Positions 16,155-24,700 of a stretch of 64,000 nucleotides of DNA are shown here, in pieces. This DNA is from Ancrocorticia populi (GTDB lineage Bacteria > Actinomycetota > Actinomycetes > Actinomycetales > Actinomycetaceae): assembly GCF_003123745.1 (NCBI RefSeq), contig NZ_QETB01000001.1, positions 682,001-746,000 of the forward strand, read 5' to 3'. Made by a program: the position numbers and the translations under genes. A model generated the notes under the pieces. That model saw nothing but the letters and a program-made list of their open reading frames with translations. It searched no databases and was not told where the DNA came from. Each line of letters opens with the position of its first letter. Within the stretch, counting starts at the first letter, position 1.

Positions 16155-17408
16155 TTACCCTTGTGCGTTTTCCTTCGTGCACACCGGTGCACCTGTTGAT
16201 TGATCGTCCGAAGGTTCGGTTGTCGCCTCAGAAGAAGGCTCTTCTGTAGGCGTAGCTGCTGGTGTGGTAGCAGATTCGGTGGGCTTCTGAGTCTCCGAAT
16301 CCTTAATTAACTCGATTGAGATGTTCCCATACTCATCCTCAGAAGACTTGAACGGCTTATCGTTGGCGAGGGCGTCCCACAAGACGTCCGCATCTTCCGT
16401 TGGTGTGACGCGATTGCCCGCGTACGCGAACGGTGTGGTAACGAACTGGATGTTCTTCATTTCGATGTTACGGAGCGAATTCGCCAAGCCACCAAGGGTG
16501 GGAATATCCCCGAGCCCCTTACTGGTATCAAGGTTTGCCGTCGCGGCATCAAGAACCTTATAGAGCGAGGGCATGTTGGTAAGGAGGTTCATGCTGAGAA
16601 CCTCGTTCATCATGGCTGTTACAAGCTCTTGCTGGCGGCCGATGCGGCTGATATCTGAACCATCGCCGAGCGTCTTGCGCGCGCGGGCGAGGCCAAGGGC
16701 CTGCTTGCCGTCCAGAAGTCGACATCCTGCTGACACCTTGAGGTTCGCCTTCGGATCGTCAACCGTCTCTTCGAAATACATTGGGACACCACCGATAGCG
16801 TCCACGATCTCCTGGAACGATTTGAAGTTGACCACCACGTAGCCGTCCAGCTTGATGTCCGTCATGCTCTCGACTGTCTTCATCGCACATGCTGCGCCGG
16901 AAGGGACATCGCCAGTCTGCCCGCCATAGGAGAAGGCGGAATTGAACATCTGGTTAGATGCCGGAGACGTCTCAAACGTCTCATCTAAGTCTTCACCGGT
17001 GCGGACCGTACAGGCCGGGATATCAACGAGGAGATCTCGCGGGATTGAAGTAACGTCAACCCGCGAACGGTCGGCCGATACGTGGAACAACATCGTGGTG
17101 TCCGCGCGCATACCCTCCACATTGCTTTCCATCCCATCGCGGGAATCTGAGCCGAGAACAAGAATGTTGAGCGCACGGCCCTCATTCTGATCAATTGGAG
17201 GTGCGGTTTCGTCCCCGCCCAGAAGGTCGTTCACATCAGTTTGGCTGATATTGCTTTGAAGTGAGTGGTATCCAATACCGATCGCAGAACCCATAGTGAG
17301 GACCAATGCAAGCACCACAAGCAGGGCCGTTCTGCCGATGTGGCGGGGTCTCGGTCCTGCTACAAGGTGCGCTTCTGCGCGGACTCTGTTACTCACGCCC
17401 TTCATCAT
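16155..17408 (-). CDS. LytR-CpsA-Psr (LCP) family protein
   Basis: The first gene of the LCP pair, also 417 residues. It has a short cytoplasmic start, one membrane helix (TALLVVLALVLTMGSAIGIG, ~28-47), then an LCP domain with ILVLGSDSRDG, MRADTTMLFHVSA, TSIPRDLLVDIPAC, YVVVNFKSFQEIVDAIGGV and LARARKTLGDGSDISRIGRQQE. A Ser/Thr/Glu/Pro-rich C-terminal tail (~380-417) probably spans or contacts the wall. The paralogue downstream differs at both termini, suggesting the two serve different polymers or are partly redundant. The start is one of two adjacent ATG codons. Confidence 0.92.
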   Translation of the reverse strand: MMKGVSNRVRAEAHLVAGPRPRHIGRTALLVVLALVLTMGSAIGIGYHSLQSNISQTDVNDLLGGDETAPPIDQNEGRALNILVLGSDSRDGMESNVEGMRADTTMLFHVSADRSRVDVTSIPRDLLVDIPACTVRTGEDLDETFETSPASNQMFNSAFSYGGQTGDVPSGAACAMKTVESMTDIKLDGYVVVNFKSFQEIVDAIGGVPMYFEETVDDPKANLKVSAGCRLLDGKQALGLARARKTLGDGSDISRIGRQQELVTAMMNEVLSMNLLTNMPSLYKVLDAATANLDTSKGLGDIPTLGGLANSLRNIEMKNIQFVTTPFAYAGNRVTPTEDADVLWDALANDKPFKSSEDEYGNISIELIKDSETQKPTESATTPAATPTEEPSSEATTEPSDDQSTGAPVCTKENAQG

Positions 17409-17610
17409 ACGGGTATAACCTTTACGAACTGATAATAATATGTGGAGGTTATCAGATCTCGGTCACACTGCCGCCGACGGCCGAGCGCGTCCAATCCCTG
17501 AAATTGCAAGGTCTAGAATGCTAGGCATCATTCCTGAGAATTCTCGGAATGTGCGTGGAGGATGCCTGAGCTTGCGGCTCGCGAGAGAGGGGCAATAGTT
17601 GCGCTACGGG

Positions 17611-17892
17611 TCACCGTGTTCGTGTATGTTTGCGAACCAACTTGCGGAGGGCATCGTTTGGTTCAGCTGGATCAGTGATCAGCTGCTCGATCAGTTCGAA
17701 ATCTCTATCGGATAATCTCATGACCTGCTCCTCTAGGAGCACCTGCCGTGCCCGGGAGTTTGCGGCATCCAAGATAAAAGAAGAAAGATCTTGATCCGTT
17801 ATACGTGCCGCTTCCTTGAGTCGGGCTTTGGTCTCATTGCTAGTCCGAAGCGCAATCCGGCTGTCCTTTGCCGATGCAGACATGATGTGCAC
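17611..17892 (-). CDS. DUF1778 (TacA-type) antitoxin
   Basis: A small basic protein of 90-93 residues. The N-terminal ~50 residues (SRIALRTSNETKARLKEAAR, then DLSSFILDAANSRARQVL) form the ribbon-helix-helix of the DUF1778 antitoxin family. The C-terminal region (LSDRDFELIEQLITDPAEPNDALRKL) is the toxin-neutralising tail. It lies 87 bp downstream of a GNAT gene of the TacT type. The GTG at 17892 has AGGAAAGG 4 nt upstream; ATG 17883 is the alternative start. The operator-like boxes upstream suggest autoregulation by the ribbon-helix-helix domain. Confidence 0.85.
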   Translation of the reverse strand: MHIMSASAKDSRIALRTSNETKARLKEAARITDQDLSSFILDAANSRARQVLLEEQVMRLSDRDFELIEQLITDPAEPNDALRKLVRKHTRTR

Positions 17893-17916
17893 AACGCCTT
17901 TCCTAATTGGGATTAT

Positions 17917-17963
17917 GTGTACGTACCACGTACGTACTTTGTACGTCTGACTTCAGACTGTAC
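17917..17963 (-). promoter_or_regulatory. Phased GTACGT operator upstream of the antitoxin gene
   Basis: GTACGTAC at 17919, GTACGTAC at 17930 and GTACGT at 17941 are spaced exactly 11 bp apart. The last box is also the left end of a 23-bp imperfect palindrome (17941-17963; arms GTACGTCTGA and TCAGACTGTAC). A CATAAT -10-like box (minus strand, 17917-17912) abuts them. This is the arrangement expected for cooperative ribbon-helix-helix binding. Confidence 0.6.
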
Positions 17964-17979
17964 ACCATACTCGTTGGTG

Positions 17980-18492
17980 CTAAAAGGCCTTGGCGATCGT
18001 TGCCATAGACATAGCAAGCCTCAACGAGTCATCTTCCAACCGTACAAAGCCGTATCTCTCGTAAAAGCTACGGACATGCTCATTCAGCGCATCTACAATC
18101 ATCGCAGCGCTTCCGCTGAGCTTTGCGGCCTCAAGGGACACCTGCATAGCGTGAACCAGAAGTGCTCCACCGAGGCCTCGACCTTGGTATTCCTCTGCTA
18201 CTGCTAATTTGACTAGTCGTGTTGCTGACAAATCGTAAGTAGCTGGTTTCTCGAAGAATAGGGAAGTTTCCTCTGGCAAAAGACGGAAATTTGCAATGGC
18301 AATATAGCCGTAGATATACCTAGATTCTGGTTCCGGGCCAATTAGCAGGTGTGTCCGAGTTTGCATGCGTTTCTCGCTCTGACCGGCATACTTCGCAAGC
18401 CACTCATCGAGCTCCGGTTCGCCACTATAAAAGCTTCGATAGTCGTAAGTTTTCGGCGAATAGTGAACAAGAGTCAGATCTTTCTCTCCCAT
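17980..18492 (-). CDS. GNAT family acetyltransferase toxin (TacT-like)
   Basis: A 170-residue GCN5-type N-acetyltransferase of the toxin branch. FYSGEPELDEWLAKYAGQS is the family's N-terminal motif, VKLAVAEEYQGRGLGGALL carries the acetyl-CoA pyrophosphate loop, and FYERYGFVRL contains the catalytic Tyr. Characterised relatives acetylate charged tRNAs and stop translation. The cognate DUF1778 antitoxin lies downstream rather than upstream, the reverse of the common order. TAGGCT sits exactly 6 nt before ATG, so the toxin has its own leaderless promoter. Whether it is active here is unknown. Confidence 0.85.
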   Translation of the reverse strand: MGEKDLTLVHYSPKTYDYRSFYSGEPELDEWLAKYAGQSEKRMQTRTHLLIGPEPESRYIYGYIAIANFRLLPEETSLFFEKPATYDLSATRLVKLAVAEEYQGRGLGGALLVHAMQVSLEAAKLSGSAAMIVDALNEHVRSFYERYGFVRLEDDSLRLAMSMATIAKAF

Positions 18493-18498
18493 GAAGAA

Positions 18499-18504
18499 AG
18501 CCTA
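18499..18504 (-). promoter_or_regulatory. Leaderless -10 box for the GNAT toxin gene
   Basis: Minus-strand TAGGCT is followed by TTCTTC and ATG 18492. Confidence 0.55.
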
Positions 18505-18659
18505 CCGTGGCCCTCCACCATAAAACCCGGCGGATATGGCGGAGCCTCGCCCCAACCCAATCAAATAACAGCCCATCAACGTACTCGGGCTGGCGGAGGG
18601 CTGGGGACGAAGCTACTGTCGTCGTCGGCGAAAATATCGCGGCGATGGAGAGAAAGAAT

Positions 18660-19385
18660 CTACCTCTTCGACGCCCGGTATCCAGCAGACTTCGCCGCAG
18701 AAGCGGAGGCGAAGCACTGCTCCGGATTAGTCCGTGAATAGTATGCGCCGCCGGGGACGTGGTAGATCATCGAGCTCGCATTGCCCTTGATGGGTGCCCA
18801 CGAGGGGCAATTCCACCCGCTGGGATACATAGCGCTGGGGTACTTGACTACCGCGGTTGAACCGGACGTGACGCTCTTCGTTTTATATCCGGAGGCCTTG
18901 CCTGTAACGGTCACGGAAATGCGCTTGCCCTTGTCCGCAGCCTTCACCTTGTAGCTCGACTTTTTGGCGCCCGAGATCTTCTTACCGTTGCGCTTCCATT
19001 GGTAAGACACCTTGGTGGAAGAAGGAGACCACTTGCCGGTTTTCACCTTGAGGGTCTTGCCCACCTTCGCCGATCCCGAGATCTTGGGCTTTGCAGCGCT
19101 CAGCGTGCCCTTCGCGACGGCTTTGGTCTTGCCGGAAGTCTTCGACGCGGTGGTGTAGCCCGTCTTCTTCCCTGTGGCCTTGACCGAGATCTTCTTGCCA
19201 GAATCCGCAGCCTTCAGCTTGTACGTGGCCTTGGTAGCCCCGGAGATCTTCTTGCCATTGCGGTACCACTGGTAGGAAACAGAGGTACTAGACGTCCACT
19301 TGCCCTTCTTAGCAGTGAGAGTCTTGCCCACCTTCGCCGTGCCCGTGATCTTTGGCTTTGCGGTCTTCAGCTTGAGCTTCGGCAC
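18660..19385 (-). CDS. Ig-like-repeat surface protein fragment with C-terminal Cys module
   Basis: A 241-residue Lys/Ser/Thr-rich protein with two tandem ~85-residue repeats (AKPKITGTAKVGKTLTAKKG and AKPKISGSAKVGKTLKVKTG, each with VSYQW and SGATKATYKLKAADSGKK-type segments). These Ig-like tandem repeats are common in secreted actinobacterial proteins. The last ~55 residues (PSGWNCPSWAPIKGN, IYHVPGGAYYSRTNPEQCF, AGYRASKR) form a two-Cys module often found at the C-terminus of such proteins. There is no signal peptide. The same frame stays open without a start codon to about 19540, giving a Ser/Thr-rich linker, so the gene looks 5'-truncated by rearrangement at the 3' end of the neighbouring gene. 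GTG at 19385 is only nominal. Confidence 0.6.
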   Translation of the reverse strand: MPKLKLKTAKPKITGTAKVGKTLTAKKGKWTSSTSVSYQWYRNGKKISGATKATYKLKAADSGKKISVKATGKKTGYTTASKTSGKTKAVAKGTLSAAKPKISGSAKVGKTLKVKTGKWSPSSTKVSYQWKRNGKKISGAKKSSYKVKAADKGKRISVTVTGKASGYKTKSVTSGSTAVVKYPSAMYPSGWNCPSWAPIKGNASSMIYHVPGGAYYSRTNPEQCFASASAAKSAGYRASKR

Positions 19386-19491
19386 TGTCTTGGTGACCGA
19401 AGAGGATTTGGAGGCTGTTTTGGTGGGATAAGAATAGCTTAAACTTACGTCGCGGTTTGGCGCGAGAATACGCGTTTCTGGTGGATGTCCG

Positions 19492-20151
19492 TCACATATT
19501 TGCGGGAGTTGCGCCCTCTGTTTCTGCCACCTTGGCTACGTTAGATCCATTTTGGAGAACGACGACGGAACCTCGCGTCAGCTGCCACGCCACCGCGGCG
19601 AGGGTGGAGGCTGGGTTGTTGGCTATCGAACCTGAGATCAGGAGGCGTTCACCAGTGGGTGTCAAGGTGCCTTGCGATTCCCATTTCGCAAAGTTTCCAG
19701 ATACGTGGCGGGCGGTGTCCATGAGCTGATCGGGGGAACCCATCACTTCGGCGCTGCCATCAAAAACGCCTGAAGCCAGTGGATCACCCATCCACGAGAG
19801 CGCGAGAGGTCCGAGGTCTAGGGCGATGACGTTGTCCGCATCAGGGGCCGTTTCCGGATGGTTCGTTATCACGCCATCTGGGGTATCAGCAGTAGTTCCT
19901 ATGGCCACTTCAAGCCCGGCGAGCATTCCGCCCAATCCCCAGAGGCAGGTCTTCCAGTGCGAGGGAAGATCGAGCAGGAGCCGTGCGCCTTCATCCAGCC
20001 ACACCTCGTCCGCAAGGTATCCGGCAATCTTCGCCATGTGGTTGGCGGCCACTTTCCCCGACAGTTCCATGCGGCCATCGGCTCCGTACCACGTGAGGGC
20101 TGGTGCCGTGCCGCGGTGAACTAGCGCTGTGTATACATCGAGGGCATTCAT
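19492..20151 (-). CDS. TIGR03089 family protein
   Basis: About 219 residues, beginning MNALDVYTALVHRGTAPALTWYG. I recognise it as the small actinobacterial family that resembles an N-terminal fragment of an AMP-forming acyl-CoA synthetase; the adenylation core motifs are absent, so catalysis is unlikely. Function is unknown. The frame is open upstream to 20415, but that part overlaps the monophosphatase gene in another frame. The ATG at 20151 has AAGGG upstream and matches the family start. It follows the inositol monophosphatase gene by 55 bp and may be co-transcribed with it. Confidence 0.8.
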   Translation of the reverse strand: MNALDVYTALVHRGTAPALTWYGADGRMELSGKVAANHMAKIAGYLADEVWLDEGARLLLDLPSHWKTCLWGLGGMLAGLEVAIGTTADTPDGVITNHPETAPDADNVIALDLGPLALSWMGDPLASGVFDGSAEVMGSPDQLMDTARHVSGNFAKWESQGTLTPTGERLLISGSIANNPASTLAAVAWQLTRGSVVVLQNGSNVAKVAETEGATPANM

Positions 20152-20206
20152 TAGGGGGTTCCCTTGTTGGTGTTTGTAAGTGCTTGTTGGTGATTGAGGC
20201 CCTTCC

Positions 20207-21106
20207 TCAGAGGCTTGACGCAATCCCGGGAATTTGAGCGGCGAGGTCTGGGCGGCCCATGACCTCAATGCAGAAGGCCGCCGCCTCTTTGGTGCCCGCC
20301 CCAACGTAGTTGCGCGCATGAACCAGATTGGCCGTGTACAAATGTGTGCCATCGGTGAGTTGGGTTGCGGGGGAGGGATGGGAGGCGTCGTCGTCGAACC
20401 CAATATAGTGACCACCCGCCTGTTGGACTAAAAACAAGCCGGCCGCAACGTCCCACGGATTCGTGCCGCGATTGTAGGCGGCCAGAAGGTGGCCGGCGGC
20501 TACCTCTGCAAGTTCGAGCGCGGTGGAGCCGGGGCGGCGGACGGAGCGGACGGATTGGATCAACTTGAGGAAGGCGAGGGCGTCCGCCTCGCTGCCCAGC
20601 CGGGACGAGGGATATGAGGTGGCGAAGATTCCGCGTTTGACGGGAACGGTTTGGACGGCCATGCGCACGCCGTTGCGATAGGCGCCCGTTTCGTCAGCCC
20701 GGTAGGTGAGGCCGGAAGTGGGCTGGTGGATCACCGCGGCGATGATTTCATTCCCGCGTCCGGCCGCGATGGAAACGCACCAGTGATCGATGCCGCTCGC
20801 GAAGTTAGAGGTGCCGTCAATGGGATCTACGTACCAGACAATGTCATCCGGACCGGGATCGCGTGGGGTGCCCGAAGCGGTAAGCATCTGGGAGGATTCC
20901 TCGGCCACGATGAGGGAATCGGGTGCTTCGCGGAAGATGTGTTCGGCGATTTTCGCCTGCGAGGCCTTATCATGAACGGTCACAACATCGTGGAAGTCTG
21001 CCTTGTATTCAACACTGCCGGGATGATCGAACGCCTCGACTAGGTAGGAGGAGACGGCGCGGGCGGCGCCTTCGGCAATATCAGCCAACTTGATCGATGT
21101 GCTCAT
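20207..21106 (-). CDS. Inositol monophosphatase family protein
   Basis: A 299-residue Mg-dependent phosphatase of the IMPase/FIG superfamily. Metal-ligand motifs are present: VAEESS (first Glu), VDPIDGTSNFA (motif A), and NPWDVAAGLFLVQQAGG (motif B). Actinobacterial members hydrolyse inositol-1-phosphate, histidinol-phosphate or 3'-phosphoadenosine phosphates; I cannot choose among these from sequence. It is divergent from whiB2. Its last codons lie in a copy of the dispersed TTGCGTCAA element (20215-20223), so the C-terminal PGIAS residues derive from the repeat. Confidence 0.88.
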   Translation of the reverse strand: MSTSIKLADIAEGAARAVSSYLVEAFDHPGSVEYKADFHDVVTVHDKASQAKIAEHIFREAPDSLIVAEESSQMLTASGTPRDPGPDDIVWYVDPIDGTSNFASGIDHWCVSIAAGRGNEIIAAVIHQPTSGLTYRADETGAYRNGVRMAVQTVPVKRGIFATSYPSSRLGSEADALAFLKLIQSVRSVRRPGSTALELAEVAAGHLLAAYNRGTNPWDVAAGLFLVQQAGGHYIGFDDDASHPSPATQLTDGTHLYTANLVHARNYVGAGTKEAAAFCIEVMGRPDLAAQIPGIASSL

Positions 21107-21324
21107 AGAACAATGGTCCCACGAAGTAGCTGGAGGGCTGGGTGTCTTAGCCCACAGATTGAGACAGATTCTGGGAGACTTCTTGATGGAGCGATAGTGT
21201 GGAGACGTGCGTGGGCTTGGAAACCGGTGGTATCGCGCGGGTTGAGCGGATTCTCAGGGAAGCCATACTTTAGTGCCGGACCTGAAAGAAATCTGAGTAA
21301 AAGGCTAAATCTATCGCTTATGCC

Positions 21325-21355
21325 TTGACTTCGGTGAATGACACGCGTGTAATTC
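21325..21355 (+). promoter_or_regulatory. Candidate whiB2 promoter
   Basis: TTGACT (21325-21330) and TAATTC (21350-21355) are separated by 19 bp. A GTGTA...TACAC inverted repeat (21347-21367) overlaps the start region and could be an operator. Confidence 0.35.
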
Positions 21356-21391
21356 TTAGGTATACACACCGAAGGAGCGAGGAGACGAGCA

Positions 21392-21748
21392 ATGCGAACA
21401 CTGCCTGAGTGGCCCCCCTCCGAAGAGCCGCACGATCTTAGCCGTGAGGAAGCGCAGCAGTTCATGCTGGGGGTCTTTGACTTAGGATACGGCACCGCGT
21501 CCGGCGAGGAGCTGGCGTGGCAGGATTTCGCTCTGTGTGCCGAAACCGATCCAGACATCTTCTTCCCGGAAAAGGGCGGATCCACAACCCCCGCGACTTC
21601 CGTATGCTCACAGTGCCTAGTACAGGCCGAATGCTTGGAGTATGCGCTTTCCCACGATATTCGCCACGGCATCTGGGGCGGAATGTCCGATAACGATCGC
21701 CGTAGGCTTTCCCGCGAACGCCGTCGCGTGAGCGGACTGGGCGCCTAG
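21392..21748 (+). CDS. whiB2: WhiB2-type [4Fe-4S] transcriptional regulator
   Basis: A 118-residue Wbl protein with four cluster-binding cysteines C49, C72, C75 and C81 in the C-x22-C-x2-C-x5-C pattern, the turn GIWGG (93-97), and a basic tail RRRLSRERRR for DNA binding. ALCAETDPDIFFPEKGGST marks the WhiB2/WhmD branch, which controls septation and division in mycobacteria and streptomycetes. A strong GAAGGAGCGAGGAG ribosome region precedes ATG. As in other actinobacteria it lies close to glycosyltransferase, zincin-like and DUF3499 genes. Regulation of these neighbours by WhiB2 is inference only. Confidence 0.9.
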   Translation: MRTLPEWPPSEEPHDLSREEAQQFMLGVFDLGYGTASGEELAWQDFALCAETDPDIFFPEKGGSTTPATSVCSQCLVQAECLEYALSHDIRHGIWGGMSDNDRRRLSRERRRVSGLGA

Positions 21749-21752
21749 CTCC

Positions 21753-24700
21753 TTGAACCACGAGCACAAGGCGCTACCCCCGCTTGGGGAGGACGACTGG
21801 CTTCCCATTACCTCTGACGGATCCTCTGGGCCAGATGTGTCCGCTGGGCAACTCGACGATGCTCGCGGCTTAGGCACGGCTAGGCTGGCAGGGGATGAAC
21901 AGGGAGTAGACGGGCTTCAGGGGGCCGGCGTCGTTCGCGAAACGGGCGTAGTTCGGCAGGCGAGCGAGGCTGGGGAAACGCGCGAGGTTCGGGAAACGGA
22001 CGAACCCGCCGAACCCGAAACGCTTCTTGGTAGTAAACCCGGCTCAAGCTCACTGGAGCGGAACTGCCATGCGGTCCTTGTAACGGGAGCGGACAATCCC
22101 CGGCTCTCGCGCGTGCTGAGCGCAGTGGCCGATCAGACTTTACAGCCGGCCCGCGTTCAGATCGTCGTACTTGGCGAGGAGACTGAGCGCGCTCGCGATC
22201 TAGCCGAACGCCATCTTGGCGAGGCCGAGATTCCGTTTACGGTAGAGACCTCGGAGGCGAAGACGTTTTCCGCGGCCGTCCAGGGCGCCATCGGTGGCCG
22301 GGTCATCGGTGGCCGGGTAGATGGCGAGAACTCGGACGATGACAGGCCGGATACTCAGAACCCGGATACTCAGAACCCGGATACTCAGAACGAGGGCAGT
22401 AACCTCCCACGTGGCAAACACGGGCTTCACACCCAACAAGGCCAAGAGACTCAGGAACAACAAGAGACTCAGGAACAAGAAGGCGAAGAGAGCCAAGAAA
22501 CTGGCACATGGCTGTGGCTCCTGCACGGGGATGTAGCCCCGTATCCGGATTGCTTGGAGTGGCTGGTGCGCCGCGGATCGGCCAGCTCGAAGATCGGGGC
22601 GTTGGGTCCCAAGCAGGTGAGTTGGCAGAATCGCGCAGATCTGCTGGAGGTTGGTATTCGCGCCACGCGCTCTGGCCGCCGCGTGCCGGAGATTGGCAAG
22701 GGCGATCGCGATCAGGGCCAGCTTGATGCTCGCGAGGATGTGCTGGGCGTAGGCAGTGCCGGGATGCTGGTGCGGGCGAGCGCCCTACAGCAGATCGGCG
22801 GGCTCGATCCGGCTCTCGGTCCGTTCGGTGACGGCCTCGAAACCTCACGCCGGCTGTGGGCTGGCGGTTGGCGTGTGACAGTGGTGCCGCGCGCTGTTGT
22901 GCGCCACGCCCAAGAATCGATGAGCCGCCCGGCTCGTGCCACCTTCGCGGATCGGCGCGCCGCCCAGCTCTACAACGCGCTGCTGGCCGCTCCCTTAATC
23001 TTTGTGCCATTCATGTGGATTGGTTACATCCTTGCCGCCCCTATCCGCGCCCTCATTCGCCTTGCGATGAAGGAGCCGGGGATGGCGTGGCCCGAGCTCA
23101 AAGGTGGGTTCTCCGTTATTGGCCGCACCGGGGATCTGTGGGCTGGCAGGCGTCGCCTCCGGGCGGCCTCGAGCGTCTCGGGCTCTGTGCTGCGGACGCT
23201 CGAAGATTCCCCAAAGGATGTGCGGGCGGCCCAGCGCGCGGACCGTAAAGCCCAGAAGGATGCGGCCGAGATGGCCGTGTTGCCCGATCCCATCACGCTG
23301 GCCGAACAACGCCAGTACACGCGCTCCACGCGGTCTTGGGCGTTCGCCACGTTCTTAGTCACCACAATCGTTGGTGTGGCCGGGATGCTCGGTGTGATTG
23401 GACGCGGCGTGCTTGCGGGCGGGGCGCTCTTGGCCGATGATTCGAGCTTCGGAGATTTGGTCTCTATGGCGGCCTCCGGTTGGCTCCCCAGCGGCAGTGG
23501 ATCGCCGGGCCAAGTAGATGCCCTATGGCTAGTTCTCTCCCCGCTGGTTGCGATCAGCCAGCCACTCGGTGGCTCGCTCGGTTCAGTAGCCACCGCCGTT
23601 ATTCTTCTTGCCCTGCCGCTGGCCGGGCTTGCCGCTTACCGCGCGGCCGGCACGTTCACCCTCTCCCCGCTGCTTCGGTTTGTTGCCGGGCTGCTCTGGG
23701 CGTTCGCGCCACCGCTGCTTGGTTCGATTCAGGCCGGACAAGTTGCCGGCGTCATTTGGCACATTTTGGCACCGTTGGGCGTCTCGCTCCTGGTGCGTTG
23801 CTGGCGCGGCAATTCGATCTCGCTGGTGGCGCGGGCCTCTCTAGTCCTTGCCGTCATGTCCGCGGCAGCCCCGTTAACGATCGTGCTGGTGATCGGCGTA
23901 ATCGCTGCGGCGGTCATTCGCCGGGCATGGCGCTGGCTCTGGATCCCCGTCCCGGCACTCGTGCTCATGGCGCCAACCTTCATCGCGGCAGACAACTGGC
24001 GCGTTCTGTTCGCCGTGCCGGGCGCAGCCGTGGCCGGCCAGCCCTCCGGCCTGAATGTCCTCACGCTCAACCCTGTCGCTTCCAGCGATCTCAACCTATT
24101 TGCCGCCACCGGAATCGCCGCAATCGCGCTAGTTGGTGTGCTCGCTCTGGTGCGCCGCCACCGCACCGCGTGGATCCGTTGGGGTTGGGTGGTTGTCACG
24201 CTCGGCTACCTGTGGGCCCTCGCGGATTCTTTCATTACAACGGCGATCTCCACCGCCAACGGCACCCTCACACCCGTGAACGCTTGGGCTGGAATCGCAC
24301 TGTCTCTGGCGGCGCTGGGCCTGTGGCTTGTGCTCGTCAACGCCGGAGACGGGATGCGTGCCCGCGTGCGCCAATACTCCTTTGGTTTGCACCAGCTGGG
24401 TGCGGGAATCATCGTGCTGGCTGTGACATATGGGATGGTTGCCCCGGCAGGCATCTGGGTGGCAAACAATGCCCGGCAGGCACCTCTCGAAGCCGCCGGT
24501 AATACCATTCCCGCCATCGCGGTCACTGACCAACAGAGCGCAGATCGTTCGCGAGTTCTCATGCTGACTCCGGGCCCCGACGGGATCGAGGCAAAGGTGC
24601 TGCGAGGGAACGGAATCCAGCTTCACGAAACCTCTATGGTCAGCGAGGTGGAGGGTGTAGCTGCCCTGAACGCAGATCCCTCCAGCGATGCAGCCCGCGA

